Shown here: piece after piece, positions 5,906 through 12,019 of the stretch
How positions within the stretch are numbered: position 1 is the first letter of the stretch
Layout: each line of letters opens with the position of its first letter
Assembly (NCBI GenBank): GCA_016874945.1
Contig: VGSO01000052.1
Span: forward strand, 1-12,019
Length of the DNA stretch: 12,019 nucleotides
Direction: 5' to 3'
Origin: Deltaproteobacteria bacterium
GTDB taxonomy: Bacteria; Desulfobacterota; Desulfobaccia; Desulfobaccales; 0-14-0-80-60-11
The notes under the pieces: generated by a model
What the model saw: the letters and a program-made list of their open reading frames with translations, nothing else
What the model was told of the DNA's origin: nothing
The model's database searches: none
Made by a program: the position numbers and the translations under genes

Positions 5906-8542
5906 TTAATTCTTTGATTCACCGGGGTTTTCTTTTCTTGCGGGCAGGGAAAAATAAAAGGTGGCGCCCTGGTCAATTTTCCCTTCGGCCCAGACCCGGC
6001 CGCCGTGGCGGCTGATGATGCGCTGCACCAGGGCCAGGCCCACCCCGGAGCCGGGGAACTCGTTGAAACCGTGCAGCCGCTGGAAGACCCCGAATAATTT
6101 GTCCACATAGCGCATGTCAAAGCCCACGCCATTGTCTTGCACGTAATAGACCACTTCCTCGCCCCGGCGGCGGGAGCCCACTTCAATAACCGCGGCCTCC
6201 CGGGGTTGGGTGAATTTGAGGGCGTTGGACAGCAGATTGATCCACACCTGGCGTACCAGGATGGGGTCGCCGTCCACGGGGGCCAGGGTCTGCACGTAAA
6301 ACTTGACGGTTCTGGCTGGCAGGTTTTCCTGGAGTTCGTGAAACACCGAATCCGCCAGGCGGCCCATGTCCAGGGGGAGAATCCGCATCTCGGTCCGGCC
6401 CATGCGGGAGAAGGCGAGCAGGGCGTCGATCAATTCGTCCATCCGGAGAGCGCTCTCCTGCATGACTTTCATCATCTTCTGGCTCTCGGGGTCGAGTTGG
6501 GGGAGACTTTCTTGCAGCAAGATCCCGGCGAAGCCGTGAATGGCCCGGAGGGGCGCCCGCAAGTCATGGGAGATGGAGTAAGCGAAACTTTCCAGTTCCC
6601 GGTTCACCGCCTCCAACTGGGCGGTGCGCTCCATGACCCGCTGTTCCAGTTCCTTGTTGAGCCGGCGGACTTCCTCTTCGGCCTGCAGCCGGTCTTCCAT
6701 TTCCTGCTGGAGATCCCTTAGGGTCCATTGTAGTTCGGCGGTGCGGTTCTCCACCAGGCCCTCCAGTTCGTCGTGGGCTTTTTTCAGGACTTCTTCGGCC
6801 CGCTTGCGTTCGGTGATGTCCCTAAAGATTTCCAGCTTGGAAAAGGAACCATCGGCGTTTTTGATGGGAGTATCGATGAGGTCATAAGTTTTTTGGTTAG
6901 TGGGAGAATACCATTCCCAGCGGACGGTTTGACCCGCAAATACCTCAGAATTTTTGCACCAAGGGCAAGGCTCCGTCCGGTTATGAAAATATTCATAACA
7001 CTTGCGTCCGGCTGCCGGCCCGAATTCCTGAATCAACGCCGGGTTGGCATACTCTATGTCATAGTTTTGGTTGACAATATAGACCCCGTCCTGCATGGTC
7101 TCCAGGAGGGTGGTCAACCTATTTCTTTCCAAGCGCAGGGCCTCCTCGGCCTGCTTGCGGGCGGTGATGTCCTGAGTCGTCCCGAACCCGCCGAGCAACT
7201 GGCCCTGGGCATCGAACTCCAGTTCGGCCCGCTCCCGCACCCACTTCACCGTGTCGCCCACGACAATGCGGTGTTCAATATCGTAAGGCTCGCCCCGGAG
7301 GGCCGCATTCCATTTCCGGTCCACGTAGTCCCGGTCCTCCGGGTGGACGGTGGCGAGAAACGCCTCATAGGTCAGCAGGGTTCCCGGGGGAATCCCGAAT
7401 ATCCGGTGGTTTTCATCCGACCAGGTCAATTGGTTGCGGCGCACGTCCATCCGCCAGCTCCCGGTATGGGCTACGGCCTGGGCCCGGTTCAGGTCCTCCC
7501 GGCTCTCCCGCAGGGCCTGCTCCGCCTGCTTGCGCATTGGGGTCACCTGGAAGAAGACGGAGATGCCTTCCGGGTGGGGATAAACCCGGATCTCATACCA
7601 GTTTACGTAAGGCGGCTGGTCGAAGTAGATTTCAAAGACCTGGGGCTGCTTGTCCTTAACCGCCCGGGTATAATTTTCTTCAAAGATCGAACCCCGGGCT
7701 TCGGGAAAGGCGTCAAACAGATGGCGGCCGATAATCTCTTCCCGTTTGCGGCCCAGAAGCTGCTCCGCGGCATTGTTGAAATAAGTCACCACCATGTCGT
7801 TATTCAAGGTGAAGAAGCCGTCGCTGAGGCTTTCCAGGATGCCGGAGATCTGCTGGTTGAGCCTTTTGACGAATTCCTGCACCCGCTGGCGTTCCTCCAT
7901 CTCCGCCAGCAGCCGGATGTTGGTGTCCTGCAGTTCCTGGGTCCGGGCCGCCACCAGGTCTTCCAGGTGCTCCTGGTTGGCCTTTAACGCTTCCTGGGTC
8001 TGTTTCAGTTGGGTAATGTCGGTTAAGGAGGTGCGGCACTGGACGCGGCCTTCCGCGTCGTCCATATAAGCGCTTTCCAGCAGCATGATGGGAAAGCCGT
8101 GGGGGAGGAGCCTGACCTCAACCTGACCCCGAGTGCGCGTCTGGAGGACCTGGGCCAGATGGCGCCGGAAGGCCCGCCGGTCCCGGTCCACCAGGAGAAG
8201 GGCAAAGTGCAGGCCCAGGAAGCGGCTCCGGTCCATGCCGAAGAGTTTGGCCGCAGTGAGGTTGGCCTCCAGGATTTGGCCCTGCCGGTCCAGGGTGAGG
8301 TAGCCCATCGGGGCGAAGTCGTAGAGGTCGCTGTATTTAAGGCGGGATTCCTCCAGCCGGGTCTGGGCCTGGCGCAGTTCGTCGTTCTGCATCTCCAGTT
8401 CGATCTGGTGGACCCGCAGTTCATGGATGAGCCGGGCGGCTTCCTCGGGGGGCAGGCTTTCTTCCGGCAGCGCGCAGCTTTTCACAATTGCTTCGGCCTG
8501 CCGTCGAAGTTTTTGGGCTTGGGGGTCTTTGTTCTTTGCCAT
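5906..8542 (-). CDS. Soluble multi-PAS sensor histidine kinase
   Basis: An 878-residue kinase with no membrane segment, so probably cytoplasmic. Order of domains: a coiled N-terminus (8-65), PAS1 (about 68-180), coiled coil (185-232), PAS2 (235-338), PAS3 (352-465), PAS4 (472-580), coiled coil (580-650), HisKA (651-715) and HATPase (about 755-868). The phosphoacceptor is H659 in SHDLRAPLRAI. The ATP-binding lid is complete: N773 in NLLSNALKF, DNGVGF (803-808) and GSGVGLAL (831-838). PAS4 holds three clustered cysteines (C515, C526, C529), suggesting a metal or redox ligand set. There is no receiver domain, so the partner regulator is elsewhere. The ATG at 8542 has only a weak GGGA about 8 bases upstream, and that lies in a heptamer array. 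It follows the cheBR gene by 175 bases on the same strand, which suggests joint function. Confidence 0.93.
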   Translation of the reverse strand: MAKNKDPQAQKLRRQAEAIVKSCALPEESLPPEEAARLIHELRVHQIELEMQNDELRQAQTRLEESRLKYSDLYDFAPMGYLTLDRQGQILEANLTAAKLFGMDRSRFLGLHFALLLVDRDRRAFRRHLAQVLQTRTRGQVEVRLLPHGFPIMLLESAYMDDAEGRVQCRTSLTDITQLKQTQEALKANQEHLEDLVAARTQELQDTNIRLLAEMEERQRVQEFVKRLNQQISGILESLSDGFFTLNNDMVVTYFNNAAEQLLGRKREEIIGRHLFDAFPEARGSIFEENYTRAVKDKQPQVFEIYFDQPPYVNWYEIRVYPHPEGISVFFQVTPMRKQAEQALRESREDLNRAQAVAHTGSWRMDVRRNQLTWSDENHRIFGIPPGTLLTYEAFLATVHPEDRDYVDRKWNAALRGEPYDIEHRIVVGDTVKWVRERAELEFDAQGQLLGGFGTTQDITARKQAEEALRLERNRLTTLLETMQDGVYIVNQNYDIEYANPALIQEFGPAAGRKCYEYFHNRTEPCPWCKNSEVFAGQTVRWEWYSPTNQKTYDLIDTPIKNADGSFSKLEIFRDITERKRAEEVLKKAHDELEGLVENRTAELQWTLRDLQQEMEDRLQAEEEVRRLNKELEQRVMERTAQLEAVNRELESFAYSISHDLRAPLRAIHGFAGILLQESLPQLDPESQKMMKVMQESALRMDELIDALLAFSRMGRTEMRILPLDMGRLADSVFHELQENLPARTVKFYVQTLAPVDGDPILVRQVWINLLSNALKFTQPREAAVIEVGSRRRGEEVVYYVQDNGVGFDMRYVDKLFGVFQRLHGFNEFPGSGVGLALVQRIISRHGGRVWAEGKIDQGATFYFSLPARKENPGESKN

Positions 8543-8547
8543 GTTTA

Positions 8548-8596
8548 AGTTCCCAGTTCCCAGTTCTCAGTTGATAGCGAGCAGTGAGCAGAGGTA
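8548..8596. repeat. Degenerate heptanucleotide array upstream of the kinase gene
   Basis: Seven units of 7 bases are readable: AGTTCCC, AGTTCCC, AGTTCTC, AGTTGAT, AGCGAGC, AGTGAGC, AGAGGTA. Identity decays from left to right. The array begins 6 bases from the start codon of the histidine kinase, so its complement GGGAACT units form the only Shine-Dalgarno-like sequence for that gene. Confidence 0.6.
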
Positions 8597-8615
8597 ACTA
8601 TCAGCCACACTTCTC

Positions 8616-8638
8616 GTTCCCAAGCAAAGCTTGGGAAC
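8616..8638. repeat. Perfect 10-pair hairpin, dispersed-repeat type
   Basis: GTTCCCAAGC (8616-8625) is perfectly complementary to GCTTGGGAAC (8629-8638), with a 3-base AAA loop. Palindromes of this kind around CCCAAGC/GCTTGGG recur between genes in many bacteria, from general knowledge. On the minus strand it lies between the cheBR stop and the kinase start and could end or stabilise the upstream message. No T-run adjoins it on that strand. Confidence 0.6.
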
Positions 8639-8684
8639 CAGAAAAAAACGAAAGCCTTTGCTCTTTTCTCCTTTAATCTTTTAA

Positions 8685-8713
8685 CCTTTTCCCCCTTTTC
8701 CCCCTTTTTCCCT
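8685..8713. repeat. Homopyrimidine tract with 9-base period
   Basis: An uninterrupted pyrimidine run made of CCTTTTCCC twice (8685-8693, 8694-8702) and CCTTTTTCCC once (8703-8712). It is pyrimidine-rich back to about 8656. Tracts of this kind can form triplex DNA. It ends 5 bases before the cheBR stop codon position, so it is the first sequence transcribed after that gene. Confidence 0.5.
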
Positions 8714-8717
8714 ATTT

Positions 8718-11435
8718 TCACTGGCCACTGGCCACTGATAACTGGCTCTTCAGGGCCGTCAACTCCGCCACCTGCTTTTTTAAGTCGCTGATGGTTTCGA
8801 GCAGTTCTTTCTCAAACTTCTTCCCTTCGATCACGTCCTCAATGGCCAGGAGAATCAGCTCGGGACTTTCAGCCGTGGGGCGGATCTTCCGGGCGTTGAG
8901 CACCATGGTCTTGCGACCGATGCGGGGAAATTCATGATCCACTTCAAAGTCTTTAAACGCGGTGTCCTGGGGGATGATGTCCTCCAGAAGCCGGCGCAAG
9001 GCCGGGATATTCCATTCTCCCCCGCCCAGGTCATAAAGGGGCCGGTCCAGGGTCTCTTCTTTGACAACCAGGAAGTCGCGGTAAAAGGAGTTGTTGGCCG
9101 CCACCAGTTTCAGAGTTTCATCCAGGATAAGCAGCGGCTCTCGCACGGTATCCAACAGACCCTCGGCAAAGACCTTGGATATGGAGGCCACCCGCTTCTC
9201 GGAAATATCCACAAAAGTTATCACCACCCCGTTGATAACGTTCTCCACGGTGCGGTAGGGCAGGACCCGGAAGGTGAACCAGCCGCCGTCTTCGCCCTGC
9301 ACGTCCATTTCCTTCTGCTGGAGGGAATGGAGCGCTTCGGCGGCTTCTTCGTAAAGCCGGGGATAGGCGATTTTGGCGGTGATGTGCCGCAAGGAGCGGC
9401 CTACGTCCGTGGGGATGAGATTAAACAATCTGGTGGCCGGGGGGGTGAAGCGCTGGACCCGCAGCTCTGTGTCCAGGAAAATGGTGCCTACCTCGGTGGC
9501 GCCCAGGAGGTTGTTGATGTCGTCGTTGACCCGGCTCAATTCCTCCACCTTGCCCTGTAGCTCCGAGTTCACCGTCAACAGCTCCTCATTGGTGGACTGG
9601 AGCTCCTCCTTGGCCGTCTCCAGCTCTTCATTGGTGGACTGTAGTTCTTCATTGGTGGACTGTAGTTCTTCGTTGGTGGACTTCAACTCCTCGTTGGAGG
9701 CTTCCAGTTCTTCGCTGGTGGTCTGGAGATATTGCCTGGTGGCCTGGAGTTCGTTCTCCATTTCGGAGAAGCGGGTGGCTTCCTCCGGGTTCAACTGCCG
9801 GCCTTTTCTCTTTTTCAGGAGTTGGGCCGGAGTCTTGTCTTCAAAAATCATCAAAAAAAGGTTGGGGGGGAGGCCATGGCCGGCCAGGGGCCGGACGATG
9901 ACATCCACCACGGACGCCCCGTCGCGCTTGAAGGTGAGGCCCTGAAGCTCCACCTTGCGTTTTTCCCTGGAAGCCTGGTGGAGCAGAGACAGCAGGCGGG
10001 GGCGCAAATCCTCGCGGGCCATTTTCAGCAGGTTGAAGCTGGGCTCGCCCCGGGGCGGGGCCAGATACCTGCCGGTGTCGCCCTGGAAATATTGAATGTC
10101 ATACTTGTTGTCCAGCAAAATGGCCGACGGGGAATAATCGGTCAAAATGACTTTTTCCATGTACTCCCGGATAGTGACCACCGGCTCCCCGGGTTTTTCC
10201 ACCGGCATTATGGCTTCATAAGCCCGGTGGGCGGTGAGAGGGGGATACTCCACCGGCCGGTGGGCCACCAGGCCCTTGCGCTGGTAAATCTTCCACTTCA
10301 GGTCCAGGGGCTGGAACATGTCGGAAAAGCCGCCGATGGTTTCCGAAGCGCCCAGGAACAGATACCCCCGGGATTGAGGCAGTAATGAAACATGGGGATG
10401 ATCTGCTTTTGCAGGTCCATGTCCAGGTAAATCAGTAAGTTGCGGCAACTGATGAGGTCCAGGCGGGAAAAGGGTGGGTCGGAAATGACGTTTTGCTCGG
10501 CATAGATCACCATTTCCCGCATCTCTTGCTTGATTCGGTAAGCCGAGTCTTTGCGGGTGAAAAACCTCTTTAAGCGGTCCGGCCGGGACATCCGCGGCGA
10601 TGCTTTCGGGATAATCCCCCTGGCGAGCCCGTTCCACCACATCCGCGTCAATGTCGGTGGCAAAAATCTGCACCTGGCGATATTTACCCAGCTTTTCCAT
10701 GCCTTCCACCAGGAGCATGGCAATGGACAGGGCCTCTTCCCCGGTGGCGGCGCCGGGGACCCAGACCCGCACCGGTCCGTCCTTGGGCTTGTGGGCCAGG
10801 ATGTCGGGAATGACCTTGGTTTCCAGGGCCTTGAAGGCCGCGGGGTCCCGGAAAAAGCAAGTGACGCAGATGACCAGGTCCTTGAACAGCATCTGCACTT
10901 CCCCGGGGTTTTCCGTGAGGTAGCGGTAATAGTTGGCGATGTCCTCGATCTTGTGGACGGCCAGGCGCCGTTCGATGCGGCGGCGGATGGTGGTGGGCTT
11001 GTAATGGGTGAAATCGTGCTTGGTGGCGCTGCGCACCAAGAGGAGGATTTTCTGCAAAACGGTCAGAAACTTCTTTTCTTCCGAAACCGGCTTGGGCGGG
11101 GCCTTGAGATAAGGGTGGCGCATGTAGCGCAGGAGTTCTTCGGGCATCTTCTCCACCGGCAGGATATGGTCCACCATGCCGGTGTCGATGGCGCTGCGGG
11201 GCATGAAGGGGTGCTTGGCCTGTTCTTCCGCCTGGGCCATGGTCATGCCGCCGGCGCCCTTCATCGCCGCGACCCCAAGGGTGCCGTCGCTGCCGGTGCC
11301 GGAGAGCACGATGCAGATGGCCCGCTCTCCCTGGTCTGCGGCCAGGGAGCGGAAGAACGAGTCGATGGGCAGGCGGGTCCCCCCGGGATTCCGTGGGCTC
11401 CACCAGGTGCAACACTCCGTTGAGCAAAGCCACAT
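8718..11435 (-). CDS. As-read 3' part: CheB C-terminal half, CheR, PAS and coiled coil
   Basis: This is the longest uninterrupted frame of the broken gene (905 codons). Its first 19 codons, and the stretch between about 10586 and 10369, are out-of-frame translation. CheB motif GTGSDGT carries the catalytic Asp (D155 in the corrected protein). CheR follows: RRRIERRL, CFFRDPAAFKAL, and the AdoMet-binding loop WVPGAATGEEA, where the second Ala replaces the usual Cys or Ser. Its central part (RLDLISCRNLLIYL) is read only in another frame at about 10440. After CheR come a PAS module, heptads STNEELQ in a parallel coiled coil, and two PAS modules. In chemotaxis-like systems CheR methylates and CheB demethylates receptor glutamates; in these hybrid proteins the target is usually unknown. 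Confidence 0.8.
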   Translation of the reverse strand: MWLCSTECCTWWSPRNPGGTRLPIDSFFRSLAADQGERAICIVLSGTGSDGTLGVAAMKGAGGMTMAQAEEQAKHPFMPRSAIDTGMVDHILPVEKMPEELLRYMRHPYLKAPPKPVSEEKKFLTVLQKILLLVRSATKHDFTHYKPTTIRRRIERRLAVHKIEDIANYYRYLTENPGEVQMLFKDLVICVTCFFRDPAAFKALETKVIPDILAHKPKDGPVRVWVPGAATGEEALSIAMLLVEGMEKLGKYRQVQIFATDIDADVVERARQGDYPESIAADVPAGPLKEVFHPQRLGLPNQARDAGNGDLCRAKRHFRPTLFPPGPHQLPQLTDLPGHGPAKADHPHVSLLPQSRGYLFLGASETIGGFSDMFQPLDLKWKIYQRKGLVAHRPVEYPPLTAHRAYEAIMPVEKPGEPVVTIREYMEKVILTDYSPSAILLDNKYDIQYFQGDTGRYLAPPRGEPSFNLLKMAREDLRPRLLSLLHQASREKRKVELQGLTFKRDGASVVDVIVRPLAGHGLPPNLFLMIFEDKTPAQLLKKRKGRQLNPEEATRFSEMENELQATRQYLQTTSEELEASNEELKSTNEELQSTNEELQSTNEELETAKEELQSTNEELLTVNSELQGKVEELSRVNDDINNLLGATEVGTIFLDTELRVQRFTPPATRLFNLIPTDVGRSLRHITAKIAYPRLYEEAAEALHSLQQKEMDVQGEDGGWFTFRVLPYRTVENVINGVVITFVDISEKRVASISKVFAEGLLDTVREPLLILDETLKLVAANNSFYRDFLVVKEETLDRPLYDLGGGEWNIPALRRLLEDIIPQDTAFKDFEVDHEFPRIGRKTMVLNARKIRPTAESPELILLAIEDVIEGKKFEKELLETISDLKKQVAELTALKSQLSVASGQ
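8719..8746. repeat. Heptanucleotide array forming the cheBR C-terminus
   Basis: Four 7-base units: CACTGGC, CACTGGC, CACTGAT, AACTGGC. Read on the minus strand they encode the last residues, SQLSVASGQ, and most of the stop codon (TGA, 8718-8720). The array therefore lies partly inside the open frame, unlike the other heptamer arrays in the window, which are intergenic. Confidence 0.6.
9588..9692 (-). repeat. 21-base tandem repeat encoding STNEELQ heptads
   Basis: A 21-base period is visible inside cheBR. The units at 9630-9650 and 9651-9671 are identical at all 21 positions, while 9588-9608 and 9672-9692 are diverged copies and 9609-9629 is the most changed (TAKEELQ in place of STNEELQ). Each unit is one coiled-coil heptad. 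The identical pair suggests a recent duplication, or a tract that gains and loses heptads by slippage without shifting frame. Confidence 0.75.
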
Positions 11436-11751
11436 CCCGGTCCGGGGGGTTAAAATAAATATTATCCGGTTGGATTTTCATGCCGTCCCGGATTTCCACC
11501 ACCGGCATCCGGGTGTCCCGCTTGAGGATTTCTCCCAGGATGCTTTTGTGCTTGGAGCTCAAGTGCTGGATGACCACGAAGCCCATGCCGCCGTCAGGGG
11601 GCATGTTGGAAAAAAAGGTTTCCAGGGCCTCCAGGCCGCCGGCGGAGGCGCCGATGCCCACCACGGGAAATTTGGTCTCATCATCCTTTTTACGGGCGGG
11701 CTTGTCCTTCTGGTTCTGGTTGGGTTTTTCCTGGTTTGCCTTTTTTCTCAT
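10684..11751 (-). CDS. As-read 5' part: CheB N-terminal half, then out-of-frame
   Basis: Only the first 124 or so codons (11751 down to the C-run at 11379-11384) are real. They give a Lys/Asn/Gln-rich leader and the start of CheB: VGIGASAGGLEAL with catalytic S36, then VVIQHLS with catalytic H63, then the NIYFNPPDRDVALLNGVLHL segment. Beyond the C-run the frame stays open to 10684 by GC-rich chance and yields Pro/Arg/Gly/His-rich sequence with no family character. It covers DNA whose true reading is in the neighbouring frame, so the raw length of 355 residues should not be taken as a protein. Confidence 0.6.
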   Translation of the reverse strand: MRKKANQEKPNQNQKDKPARKKDDETKFPVVGIGASAGGLEALETFFSNMPPDGGMGFVVIQHLSSKHKSILGEILKRDTRMPVVEIRDGMKIQPDNIYFNPPDRDVALLNGVLHLVEPTESRGDPPAHRLVLPLPGRRPGRAGHLHRALRHRQRRHPWGRGDEGRRRHDHGPGGRTGQAPLHAPQRHRHRHGGPYPAGGEDARRTPALHAPPLSQGPAQAGFGRKEVSDRFAENPPLGAQRHQARFHPLQAHHHPPPHRTAPGRPQDRGHRQLLPLPHGKPRGSADAVQGPGHLRHLLFPGPRGLQGPGNQGHSRHPGPQAQGRTGAGLGPRRRHRGRGPVHCHAPGGRHGKAG

Positions 11752-11852
11752 GGCCTTCTCCCTAATTGGCAGAGGACGCGAGCAGATAAGATGGGAAATA
11801 AGGATAAGTCAGAGCAGATGGCCGAGGGAATGCATGGTATTCATAGGTAAAC

Positions 11853-11864
11853 GGAATATATTCC
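11853..11864. promoter_or_regulatory. 12-base perfect palindrome upstream of cheBR
   Basis: GGAATATATTCC is fully self-complementary and lies 102 bases upstream of the cheBR start codon, in an AT-rich stretch of the only visible promoter region for cheBR and the kinase. Size and symmetry fit a dimeric repressor or activator operator. No regulator in the window is an obvious partner, and I see no confident -35/-10 pair. Confidence 0.35.
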
Positions 11865-11935
11865 ATCCCAATTTACACATTACCACAACCGGCTTAAAAA
11901 CTAAACTTTTTCCATTATCAGGGACACGCCTAATA

Positions 11936-11982
11936 CCAAGTTGAGAGCTCTGCGAAATAGCTTAAAGAGCGGAAAAACTTGG
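11936..11982. other. Nested inverted repeat at the window edge
   Basis: CCAAGTT (11936-11942) is complementary to AACTTGG (11976-11982) and encloses GCTCT (11947-11951) complementary to AGAGC (11966-11970). The two stems are separated by 4- and 5-base sides, giving a two-part hairpin. It could be a terminator or leader structure of a gene beyond the window; CCTTAACC rather than a T-run follows on the plus strand. The inner stem repeats the GCTCT/AGAGC pair seen at 5789-5802. Confidence 0.35.
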
Positions 11983-12019
11983 CCTTAACCCCCCCTCCCC
12001 ACGGGGCTGAGCATTACCC

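Larger units (their letters stand above)
8718..11751 (-). pseudogene. CheB-CheR-PAS fusion gene with three single-base frame shifts
   Basis: Taken as one gene this encodes a soluble protein of about 1010 residues. Order: basic N-terminus, CheB methylesterase (about 28-220), CheR methyltransferase (about 235-490), PAS (about 530-640), long coiled coil (659-750), two further PAS modules (about 755-985) and a short coil. Three shifts break it. There is one base too many in the six-C run at 11379-11384, one too many in GGG at 10585-10587, and one too few in the five-C run at 10365-10369. Correcting each restores family sequence, for example ESRGTRLPID, ADVRPDRLKRFF and LNPGGYLFLG. The open rest of the gene is undamaged, and all three sit in short G/C runs, which favours sequencing error over real decay. 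The start ATG at 11751 follows AGGGAGAAGG. No kinase domain is attached; the next gene is a PAS histidine kinase. Confidence 0.8.

Noticed and set aside
6773..7987. 404-codon plus-strand frame opposite the histidine kinase
   Set aside because: The minus-strand frame carries complete PAS and kinase motifs; the opposite frame is a by-product of GC-rich codon use.
8616..8713. Intrinsic terminator of cheBR
   Set aside because: The hairpin is strong, but on the minus strand the homopurine tract comes before it and no T-run follows it.
9588..9692. CRISPR-like repeat array
   Set aside because: The 21-base units are directly adjacent, without spacers, and encode coiled-coil heptads in frame.
10551..11423. 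290-codon plus-strand frame opposite cheBR
   Set aside because: It lies opposite conserved CheB and CheR motifs and is rich in Gly, His and Asp without any domain pattern.

Overview
The window is GC-rich (by eye about 60% in the genes) and reads as a chromosomal stretch of a free-living bacterium with a large signalling repertoire. The style of the PAS-rich kinases and of the CheB-CheR-PAS protein, and the palindromic and heptanucleotide intergenic repeats, would fit an anaerobic Desulfobacterota-like lineage. That placement is inference only; no rRNA or other strong taxonomic marker is present.

Layout. (1) 28-1534, minus strand: a CDP-alcohol phosphatidyltransferase (PgsA-like) followed by a HAD subfamily IB phosphatase. 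Together they could supply two consecutive steps of phosphatidylglycerol synthesis, but a cluster of three palindromes (844-903) separates them. (2) 1755-4219, plus strand: a membrane protein with a protein-kinase fold that has lost its catalytic residues and carries a C-terminal SPOR domain; it overlaps purC (SAICAR synthase) by 4 bases. (3) 4220-4578: a convergent intergenic region with unusually organised inverted repeats and an AT-rich end. (4) 4579-5577, minus: a UDP-glucuronate 4-epimerase-type sugar nucleotide epimerase, with a 328-base upstream region holding a strong hairpin, overlapping small hairpins and a G-quadruplex motif. (5) 5906-11751, minus: a CheB-CheR-PAS protein followed by a soluble four-PAS histidine kinase. 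The cheBR gene carries three single-base shifts in short G/C runs. Removing them restores a continuous protein of about 1010 residues, so these are either sequencing errors or very recent decay.

The cheBR/kinase pair looks like a cytoplasmic signalling unit in which methylesterase, methyltransferase and sensor modules sit on one chain and the kinase on the next; no receiver domain or output regulator lies in the window. Between genes, heptanucleotide tandem arrays recur at several boundaries (7-22, 1625-1687, 8548-8596, 8719-8746), and one of them forms the C-terminal codons and stop of cheBR.

I found no CRISPR array, tRNA, rRNA, transposase or phage gene. The most unusual items are the pseudokinase-SPOR protein joined to purC, the structured region after purC, and the gene-boundary heptamer arrays.
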